From: Methanobacteriota archaeon
GTDB lineage: Archaea > Halobacteriota > Methanosarcinia > Methanosarcinales > Methanoperedenaceae
Direction: 5' to 3'
Assembly (NCBI GenBank): GCA_018899795.1
Contig: JAHIHJ010000261.1
Coordinates: 1-5,110 of the forward strand
DNA length: 5,110 bases
Positions within the stretch are counted from its first letter, which is position 1. Each line of letters begins with the position of its first letter. Below, in pieces: positions 1 to 5,110 of the stretch. Both the position numbers and the translations under genes were made by a program. A model generated the notes under the pieces. That model ran no database searches. It was not told the origin of the DNA and saw nothing but the letters and a program-made list of their open reading frames with translations.

Positions 1-3000
1 CCGGGTTTGCTTGCAAATATCCGAAGGGTTGCATTCCTCCAGTCATCTTGCGCATTACCGGTATCAGAAGTCATCTGGGCGAGTGAATGCTTTCTTGGAT
101 AATTCATATCCAGGGGTTCATCAAGAGATGCAACTGCCTGTATAGCCTCATCAATAAGCTCTATGCAATTCGGGAAATTATCCCTTGTAATACCTGAAAC
201 CCTTATGGTCACGTCAATTCTTGGTCTTCCAAGCTTTTCAGGTGGAATTACCTCAAAACCTTTTATTCTTCCATTGGAATACCACACAGGTTCAACGCCA
301 AGTAAATACATCATCTGCGACATGCCCTCACCGTCAGCCCACATGATGTCATTTGACATCCAGTAGAAAGCCACATTCTCAGGCAGCCGCCCTTCTTCCT
401 TTTTGTACTTGTCTATAACAGCATGTGCAAGATTTTGTCCTACTTTCCAGGCTGCCCTGGTTGGAACACGCTGCGGATCAAGGGAATAAAAGTTCCTTCC
501 TGTAGGCAAGACATCATCTCTTCCTCTTGTTATTAAGCCGGAAGGACCCGCAGGAATATATTTCCCGTCAAACCCACTCAATAAAGCTTCGATTTCTTTA
601 GATTCATCAGTTCTGTTATTTAAATCAAGGACACGTTCTCTTAACGATTCCAGCTGGCTTTCATATTCCTGTTCTACGGGCTTTTCAAAAATGTCCTCAT
701 AATTCTTTCCATCATTAGCTAAGAATTCTTTTATCAGTACCTTTGAAATATTGTCTATGTCCTCAAGGAGTTCTCCATTGGATTTTTTATAGGTATTCGA
801 CATCTCTCCCAGATTTGCCAGAAGCCCATCAAAGTTCAAACCCATGATCCCAGCAATTGTCCTTCGCAGGGAAACACCGCCATAATCATACCTGAGGATG
901 GAATTAATGAACTCGACCCTTTTATCCCCCTGCGGAAGCTCACCAAATATATGCATCCCTGAATTTATCTGGGTATTCCTTATCCTTCCCAGAGCTTCAT
1001 GCGCCTTTGAAACTATATTTTCAAGGGACATATCTTCAGAAAGCTTGATCTCTTTATCCAGCTTTGATTTTGTTATTGAATCGAGGATCAAATGCTCAAG
1101 TGCATGGGCTCTTCCCATGTCATGTTTGGCAGTCTCGTATTCACCCAGTAAACGTTCAAGCTCTTCAAGTTCTTCATATAGTCCACCCTGTGTCATCACG
1201 GTCTGCATGTGATCTACCAGGGTTGCGTAGCTTCTTCTCTTTGCGATCGTTCCTTCTGGCGGATTATCGGCGTTATAGATATAGAGATGCGGAATAGTTC
1301 CTATGGCTATATCAGGATAACAATCACCTGATAATCCAACGCCTTTTCCTGGCAAGAATTCAAGATTCCCGTGTGTGCCAACATGCACAAGAACGTCTGC
1401 ACCCCAGGTATCTTCGAGGTACCTGTAGGTTGCAAGATATTGGTGCGTTGGGGGAACATCAGGGTCGTGAAGGATCTTACATACCTGACCATCACATCTT
1501 GAACCAGCGCATCCTCTCTTGGGCTGGATGCACACAACAGCGTTGCCATATCTTACACCTGTTACTACGATCTTGTTCTCAAAAACCATGGCAGCAGGAA
1601 TTCCATTTTTCTCTTCTCCCGGAGGAGCGCCCCATGCTTCGGTCAACCTGTCCCTGACTTTTGTACTTAACGTATTGAACCATGTCTCATACTCCTCCTT
1701 TTTGATCATGGCTAAGGCTCCTCCATGTTTGACTATTTCCTGGATAGGCGTCCACCTGAATTCAGAGAGGGCTTTCTTTTCCATTATATTGTCTATGAGT
1801 TCTTTACCGCTTGCCGGGGATGAAACATTATAGCCAGCTTCCTTCATCATGGTCAGGATCCTTGCCACACTTTCAAGTGAGTCAAGATGCGCTGCGCCTC
1901 CAACACCCAGCTCCACGCCTGCGCATGGATTGTTATGGAGAATAAAGGCAACCTTTCGTTCTTCTACTGGTTTTCCCTTGAGAGTGACCCATTTCATTAC
2001 TCTTTGCGCCAGTTTGGCACACCTGTCTTCTATTGGGAGGCGCTGCATATAATCTACATTCAGGCTATTTGCGCCTATGATTATTGGCTCGATCACACCC
2101 TCAAACTCCGGCATGGCAACGCTCCAGCCTATATCATTGCTCAAGCCATTCGAAGACTCCCATTCCTCCAGTGTTTTGTATGTTGATATGATGGGCTGGA
2201 ATACGGGAACATTCAAAATCTTTAGCAGTTCTACTCCTGATGAAGCAGTTCCTGTCTCTCTCATATTTCCTCTATTTTGACCCAGGAAGAATGGTATTAG
2301 TTTTATTAAAGCATCGATCCCTGCCTTATCATTTTCCAGAAAATATTCCCGGACAATTTCGCCCATTCCCTTTGAGCCAAGTTCATCATCCTTCACAGAG
2401 TAAGAGAATGCAGGAATAACATTCAGTCCTCTTTTCTCAAGTTCCCTGATCAAGGTATTTTCAATGTCAAGACTGTTGTTTATCCACGAGATGCGAGAGA
2501 ACAATATGCCAACAGCAGGCGCAGTTTTTGGCTTATACCATTCCAGGTAATCCCTTATATTTTCAAAATGTTTCGGGGCATCAGGATGATACAGACCCTC
2601 CCATGCCACCTGCCTGGGCGGTTCTGCTTTTAAATTTAAGCCAAGGACTTCTTTTCCCAGGTATAATAGCAGGTTTTTCAGGTTTTCCTCCCCGTTTATA
2701 GTGAGATACGAATGGGAATTTGCAACGATCCCTGGTTTTACTGTTGAAAGCATCCAGTAAGAGGGGTCGTATCCCGCACATACAATGGGGATCCTTTTCC
2801 CCAGTTCCTTCAGCTTTGGCTCTATTCCATCCCAGAAAAGGTCGGAAGTCCTGTACAGAAGGATCAGGTCTGCCTCTTCAAAAGCCTGCATTGCTTTTTC
2901 TACGATATCAGGATTTTCTTCCATATTCTTTGATGAAAATACTGATAGTTCAAAACCCACGCTCTGGTTTGCTTTTATAAGCATTGGAACATAAGAGTTC

Positions 3001-3026
3001 CACATTATTGATGCGATTTTTTTCAT
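1..3026 (-). CDS. cobN: CobN/BchH-family cobaltochelatase large subunit (3' end beyond window)
   Basis: The ATG at 3026-3024 opens a frame without stops for 1008 codons, to the window edge. Members usually run to about 1200-1300 residues, so roughly 200-300 C-terminal residues are missing. Family marks, in order: N-terminal MKKIASIMWNSYVP; HNNPCAGVELGVGGAAH near residue 365; QPKRG and HDPDVPPTHQY (501-530); the hallmark H-V-GTHG-N-LEFLPGK at 548-561, then LSGDCYPD and a NPPEGTIAKRR stretch; AGPSG near 820; LPTGRN near 840; WADGEG near 898; LGRPRIDV and SGITRDNFP; and RIFASKPG at the edge, where the family has its IFG-x-PG-YGAG motif. In characterised CobN, this cytoplasmic subunit binds the tetrapyrrole and works with AAA+ (CobS or ChlI/ChlD-like) partners to insert cobalt into hydrogenobyrinate diamide using ATP. 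The family is clear; the substrate is not, because methanogens and other anaerobes carry several CobN paralogues of unknown role. No AAA+ partner lies in the window. An AGGAGG four bases upstream supports the start. A cysteine cluster at 499-516 is notable. Confidence 0.93.
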   Translation of the reverse strand, partial: MKKIASIMWNSYVPMLIKANQSVGFELSVFSSKNMEENPDIVEKAMQAFEEADLILLYRTSDLFWDGIEPKLKELGKRIPIVCAGYDPSYWMLSTVKPGIVANSHSYLTINGEENLKNLLLYLGKEVLGLNLKAEPPRQVAWEGLYHPDAPKHFENIRDYLEWYKPKTAPAVGILFSRISWINNSLDIENTLIRELEKRGLNVIPAFSYSVKDDELGSKGMGEIVREYFLENDKAGIDALIKLIPFFLGQNRGNMRETGTASSGVELLKILNVPVFQPIISTYKTLEEWESSNGLSNDIGWSVAMPEFEGVIEPIIIGANSLNVDYMQRLPIEDRCAKLAQRVMKWVTLKGKPVEERKVAFILHNNPCAGVELGVGGAAHLDSLESVARILTMMKEAGYNVSSPASGKELIDNIMEKKALSEFRWTPIQEIVKHGGALAMIKKEEYETWFNTLSTKVRDRLTEAWGAPPGEEKNGIPAAMVFENKIVVTGVRYGNAVVCIQPKRGCAGSRCDGQVCKILHDPDVPPTHQYLATYRYLEDTWGADVLVHVGTHGNLEFLPGKGVGLSGDCYPDIAIGTIPHLYIYNADNPPEGTIAKRRSYATLVDHMQTVMTQGGLYEELEELERLLGEYETAKHDMGRAHALEHLILDSITKSKLDKEIKLSEDMSLENIVSKAHEALGRIRNTQINSGMHIFGELPQGDKRVEFINSILRYDYGGVSLRRTIAGIMGLNFDGLLANLGEMSNTYKKSNGELLEDIDNISKVLIKEFLANDGKNYEDIFEKPVEQEYESQLESLRERVLDLNNRTDESKEIEALLSGFDGKYIPAGPSGLITRGRDDVLPTGRNFYSLDPQRVPTRAAWKVGQNLAHAVIDKYKKEEGRLPENVAFYWMSNDIMWADGEGMSQMMYLLGVEPVWYSNGRIKGFEVIPPEKLGRPRIDVTIRVSGITRDNFPNCIELIDEAIQAVASLDEPLDMNYPRKHSLAQMTSDTGNAQDDWRNATLRIFASKP
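1344..1385 (-). other. CobN/BchH hallmark motif H-x-GTHG-x-LE-x-LPGK
   Basis: Codons 548-561 read HVGTHGNLEFLPGK. This histidine- and glutamate-bearing block is among the most conserved in the CobN, ChlH and BchH large subunits and is thought to lie at the tetrapyrrole/metal active site. His548, His552 and Glu556 are all present, so nothing visible in this block suggests loss of activity. Confidence 0.85.
1479..1532 (-). other. Four-cysteine cluster in CobN (C-x6-C-x4-C-x4-C)
   Basis: Codons 499-516 of the chelatase encode Cys499, Cys506, Cys511 and Cys516, spaced C-x6-C-x4-C-x4-C, in the segment CIQPKRGCAGSRCDGQVC. It ends just before HDPDVPPTH and about 30 residues before the GTHG motif. 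As I recall the family, classical aerobic CobN has a cysteine-free GVQPPRGF-like segment here. Four closely spaced cysteines could bind a metal ion or an Fe-S cluster, but this is inferred from spacing only. I believe related cysteine-bearing segments occur in some anaerobe CobN paralogues, so it may mark a subfamily rather than be unique. Confidence 0.6.
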
Positions 3027-3030
3027 AATT

Positions 3031-3036
3031 CCTCCT
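3031..3036 (-). promoter_or_regulatory. Ribosome-binding site for cobN, overlapping the upstream stop
   Basis: AGGAGG, read on the minus strand, lies four bases (AATT) upstream of the cobN ATG. Its first two bases are the last two of the TAG stop of the propeller lipoprotein gene at 3037-3035. This overlap suggests translational coupling and fixes the cobN start. The same AGGAGG-stop overlap occurs at 4723-4728, before the lipoprotein gene. Confidence 0.85.
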
Positions 3037-3421
3037 AACTCAGTAAATGAACTTTATATTCCCCGATCACGCTTCCATCATCAAGGCGCGCAGGCGCATC
3101 GAGGGCTGCTATATATTTCCCATCGGGGGAGATGGCTGTAGCTACGGTAATTCCCTCGGTTTTGTAAACATAGACGAGCTTGGAAGTAGCTCCACCCTGA
3201 ACTGTAGTATCAAAGACGTAAACGCCGTGGACGTTCAAATTACCCGTTACAATATTTTGACCCACCGGGAGCACAAGGAATCTGCTATCTTTTGAAATAC
3301 TCATCTTGCCGGGGACGTAACCTTCTATCCTCCACTTCCATAAGAGATCGCCGTTAATATCATAAACAAGAAGTGCATTTCCATTGGGATGTTCAACTGT
3401 TGCCCGGTTGTTTTGTGCTGA
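3031..3421 (-). repeat. Direct repeat copy A: 3' end of propeller gene plus downstream RBS
   Basis: This segment aligns collinearly with 4723-5110. The offset is 1692 bases at the 3' end of the gene, equal to one whole gene plus spacer. By hand about 90% of the first 100 or so bases match, including stop codon and AGGAGG. Blocks such as gctgctatatatttccc and agctacggtaattcc are unchanged. Similarity falls off gradually toward higher coordinates. Confidence 0.85.
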
Positions 3422-4717
3422 TTTTGATAGTGTCGGAATATAGGTATTGCCAACATTAAATATAATATTATCTCCAAGAAAATTGGCATAATTCAGGCTG
3501 CCGTAAATAGGTATGCCGCTCATCTCGATTGCTGTTGAAATATTTTTGCTCCAAACAGGGGATGATTTACCTGTTTTTAATATTTCTTCGTTATCAAAAA
3601 GGTAAGCAGCGCCATAATAATCTATAGCTATGATGTATTTTCCGCTTTCTGAAATACTCCCCCTTCCTATCCAGACAATAATCTGGTACGGAAGCACCGG
3701 CAACTCATAAGACCATAGTTCTTTGCCCTCACCATTCAAAACATGAACAACTCCATCCTTATATTTTGTAGAATCTCGTACCGATCTTTTAGGAAAGGAG
3801 GACCCGGCAAAGAAAATGTATTTTCCATCTGAAGAAACATCTATTTGATAAATTGAAAGATCCATTACATCATTTTCCGGGAATTTCCACAGGACATTGC
3901 CAGTTTCTATGTTAAAAGCATAAATTCTTGACCAATAGGAGGACTTATTGGTACCGGATGCAGAGCGGGTTGCTACGGCATATGCAGTATTTCCCATTAC
4001 TTTTATCTTTGGAATAGTGGGCTGATTCTTGATATCGCTTCCTATTTCCTCACCGGTTCTGAACTTCCATATTTCCTTACCGCCTGGAAGCTCGAAAACA
4101 TAAATATAGCCATCAACGCTTTGCTCACCGAGAATGAGGTATTTGCTATCCCGGGAAAAATCAAACGTCTGGATTTTGCCTTCAGAGATCTTTTTCTCAA
4201 AAACGATTTTATTTGTATCGGTTTCTATCGCCTTAATATAGCCAGTATGAGTACCTACAATGAGATACTTTCCATCCGGTGAAAAACCTACTTCTCCCTT
4301 AATATTTTCTGTTGTCTTATTTATGCTTCCAGGTTCAACATCCTCTAATTTTATTTCCCCAAGTTTTATCGCCGTTGGCTTTGCAGGCGCGTAAACAGAA
4401 GAAGATGCTGCTCCATTGGAAGTCTGCAATTCTATTTTATATTGCTTATTGGGCTCCCATTTGAAATCTATAAAAACATCTTTAACTTTGTTATTCACAT
4501 TTTGTGAAGCTATTTTTGTATCGTTATTATAGACACTTACTGAAGTGACCTGTGTCTCTTCCTTCAAGACTGCCTGTGCGCCAGTCCTTGTAAAGATTAT
4601 TGAATCTATTTTACCATTTCCTGAGTCGCTGCTTTTTTCGCTCCCGGTTCCAGATTTCCCTCCTATGCATCCTGCTATCAGCGATATTACAAGAATAAGT
4701 GCCAGAATTTTTTTCAA
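3035..4717 (-). CDS. Predicted secreted beta-propeller lipoprotein (PQQ/WD40-like repeats)
   Basis: The protein has 560 residues. A TTG start is chosen because AGGAGG lies five bases upstream and the TAG of the preceding gene is in frame three codons before, leaving no room for an earlier start. Residues 2-16 are KK followed by a hydrophobic stretch ending LIAG before Cys17, a lipobox, so the mature protein should be lipid-anchored outside the membrane. A Gly/Ser/Lys linker (18-36) and a beta-rich, possibly Ig-like segment (about 38-110) follow. From about 140 to the end there are propeller repeats. Strand motifs of the SPDGKYL type recur at about 145, 187, 294, 355, 474 and 529, and G-x-x-x-W-K-F/W/Y-like motifs (GKEIWKF, GNVLWKF, GKELWSY, GDLLWKW) at 213, 273, 331 and 456. 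The repeats are typical of PQQ-like/WD40-type propellers; no catalytic residues are recognisable and the ligand is unknown. It sits between a close paralogue and cobN with gaps of 9 and 8 bases, so a role linked to the chelatase, such as binding a metal complex, corrinoid or partner protein at the surface, is possible but inferred only from context. Confidence 0.87.
   Translation of the reverse strand: MKKILALILVISLIAGCIGGKSGTGSEKSSDSGNGKIDSIIFTRTGAQAVLKEETQVTSVSVYNNDTKIASQNVNNKVKDVFIDFKWEPNKQYKIELQTSNGAASSSVYAPAKPTAIKLGEIKLEDVEPGSINKTTENIKGEVGFSPDGKYLIVGTHTGYIKAIETDTNKIVFEKKISEGKIQTFDFSRDSKYLILGEQSVDGYIYVFELPGGKEIWKFRTGEEIGSDIKNQPTIPKIKVMGNTAYAVATRSASGTNKSSYWSRIYAFNIETGNVLWKFPENDVMDLSIYQIDVSSDGKYIFFAGSSFPKRSVRDSTKYKDGVVHVLNGEGKELWSYELPVLPYQIIVWIGRGSISESGKYIIAIDYYGAAYLFDNEEILKTGKSSPVWSKNISTAIEMSGIPIYGSLNYANFLGDNIIFNVGNTYIPTLSKSAQNNRATVEHPNGNALLVYDINGDLLWKWRIEGYVPGKMSISKDSRFLVLPVGQNIVTGNLNVHGVYVFDTTVQGGATSKLVYVYKTEGITVATAISPDGKYIAALDAPARLDDGSVIGEYKVHLLS
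4667..4717 (-). other. Lipoprotein signal peptide and lipobox
   Basis: Codons 1-17 read (M)KKILALILVISLIAGC: two lysines, an uninterrupted hydrophobic core of about 11 residues, then I-A-G-Cys17. The residues after it, IGGKSGTGSEKSSDSG, form a polar, flexible tether as in surface-exposed archaeal and Gram-positive lipoproteins. At 16 residues the signal is short. Lipid modification is predicted from the motif, not shown. Confidence 0.8.
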
Positions 4718-4722
4718 CTTGA

Positions 4723-4728
4723 CCTCCT
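4723..4728 (-). promoter_or_regulatory. Ribosome-binding site deciding the TTG start of the lipoprotein gene
   Basis: AGGAGG, read on the minus strand, lies five bases (TCAAG) before the TTG at 4717-4715 and overlaps the TAG stop of the upstream paralogue (4729-4727). No ATG or GTG lies between that in-frame stop and the signal peptide, so the non-ATG start is well supported. The weaker start codon may lower expression of this copy relative to cobN. Confidence 0.83.
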
Positions 4729-5110
4729 AACTCAGTATATGAACTTTGTATTCCCCGATCACGCTGCCATCATCGAGGCGTGCAGGCGCTTCGATAGCTG
4801 CTATATATTTCCCGTCAGGGGAGATGCCTCCAGCTACGGTAATTCCTCTGGTTTTGTAAATATAAACGAGCCTGGAAGTCGCTCCTCCCTGAATGGTATT
4901 ATCAAAAACGTAAACCCCATGCACATCGATGCTATTTGTTACAGCGTTCTGGGCAATTGGGATTACCAGAAATCTTTCGTCTTTCGAGAAGCTTATCCTG
5001 CGCGGATAGCCTTCTACCTTCCATTTCCAGAGAAGATCGCCTTTCAAATCATAAACAAGGAGCGTGTTGCCATTGGGATGCTCTACAGGAGCTGTATTGT
5101 ATTGCGCCGA
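4727..5110 (-). CDS. Beta-propeller protein, paralogue of the next gene (C-terminal 127 residues only)
   Basis: The frame is open from the window edge to TAG at 4729-4727 and gives 127 residues, beginning SAQYNTAPVEHPNGN. It aligns with residues 433-560 of the next gene with one single-residue gap; by hand about 96 of 127 positions are identical. Shared blocks include VEHPNGN, GDLLWKW, VHGVYVFD, QGGATS, ISPDGKYIAA and APARLDDGSVIGEYKVH. A TTG at 5047 could be taken as a start, but matching coding sequence continues upstream of it with no ribosome-binding site, so the 5' end lies outside the window. By homology the full protein should be a secreted propeller lipoprotein of about 560 residues, but its signal peptide cannot be seen. 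Its stop overlaps the ribosome-binding site of the next gene, which suggests the same transcript. The ligand is unknown. Confidence 0.87.
   Translation of the reverse strand, partial: SAQYNTAPVEHPNGNTLLVYDLKGDLLWKWKVEGYPRRISFSKDERFLVIPIAQNAVTNSIDVHGVYVFDNTIQGGATSRLVYIYKTRGITVAGGISPDGKYIAAIEAPARLDDGSVIGEYKVHILS

Larger units (their letters stand above)
4723..5110 (-). repeat. Direct repeat copy B: 3' end of upstream propeller gene plus downstream RBS
   Basis: This is the partner of 3031-3421. It is one codon shorter, lacking the Val codon between EGY and P, and differs at many third codon positions, as expected for two selected, diverging paralogues rather than an assembly duplicate. The repeat probably extends past the window edge through the rest of the upstream gene. 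Confidence 0.85.

Noticed and set aside
898..1297. Overlapping plus-strand open frames (898-1212, 1064-1297)
   Set aside because: They lie antisense to the continuous, motif-bearing chelatase frame, have no plausible ribosome-binding site and encode low-complexity Ser-rich or unrelated sequence.
1307..1549. Minus-strand open frame of 80 codons
   Set aside because: It lies in a different frame inside cobN, across the region encoding the Cys cluster and GTHG motif; the cobN frame there is strongly conserved in character, so this is a shadow.
1373..2280. Several plus-strand open frames of 67-104 codons
   Set aside because: All are antisense to cobN and overlap each other, without recognisable domains or initiation signals.
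2581..2994. Open frames on both strands near the 5' part of cobN
   Set aside because: The cobN frame runs unbroken through this region with family-like sequence; the alternatives look like chance frames.
3027..3034. Promoter or terminator between the genes
   Set aside because: The gaps of 8 and 9 bases hold only the ribosome-binding sites; there is no room for a promoter and no hairpin with a T-run was seen.
3047..3295. Plus-strand open frame of 82 codons over the lipoprotein 3' end
   Set aside because: It is antisense to the conserved propeller coding sequence and is explained by the repeat's codon bias.
4727..5047. A 106-residue stand-alone gene starting at TTG 5047
   Set aside because: Matching propeller sequence continues upstream of this TTG to the window edge, aligned with the paralogue, and no ribosome-binding site precedes it. 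It is an internal codon of a longer gene.
3031..5110. Assembly artefact as the source of the direct repeat
   Set aside because: The copies differ mostly at synonymous or conservative positions and by one clean codon deletion, which fits real diverged paralogues rather than a misassembled duplicate.

Overview
The window is one minus-strand gene train, read from position 5110 down to 1, with essentially no non-coding DNA. In transcription order it holds (i) the 3' end of a predicted beta-propeller protein gene (4727-5110, 5' end outside the window), (ii) a complete paralogue of it encoding a predicted lipid-anchored, secreted beta-propeller protein of 560 residues (3035-4717, TTG start), and (iii) a large CobN/BchH-family chelatase gene (1-3026), cut by the window edge after 1008 codons. 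The gaps between genes are 9 and 8 bases. In both, an AGGAGG ribosome-binding site overlaps the stop codon of the gene before, so the three are almost certainly co-transcribed. No promoter, terminator, RNA gene, IS element or CRISPR array is visible. There is no stretch over 300 bases without a gene.

The organism is probably an archaeon, most likely a methanogen-related euryarchaeon (Methanosarcinales or the ANME-2d/Methanoperedens type). This is inferred from the style of the genes: an archaeal-type CobN beginning directly with MKKIASIMWNSYVP, a short lipobox signal peptide (LIAGC-IGG) followed by a Gly/Ser-rich linker, PQQ/WD40-like surface propellers, and compact Shine-Dalgarno-led genes with a TTG start. 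A bacterium such as a clostridium cannot be excluded from the sequence alone.

The main biological point is the pairing of a CobN-type metal/tetrapyrrole chelatase, normally a cytoplasmic ATP-dependent cobalt-insertion subunit, with at least two tandem copies of an extracytoplasmic propeller lipoprotein. The two propeller genes share about three quarters of their residues over the visible 127-128 C-terminal positions, and about 90% of bases over the first 100 bases of the repeat, including the stop codon and the downstream ribosome-binding site. The cassette therefore looks like a unit of about 1.69 kb that has duplicated in tandem upstream of the chelatase, carrying with it the translation signal for whichever gene follows. 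The chelatase also has a four-cysteine cluster just before its hallmark H-x-GTHG-x-LE-x-LPGK motif. A plausible but unproven reading is a surface-to-cytoplasm system for capturing or processing a metal, corrinoid or other tetrapyrrole.
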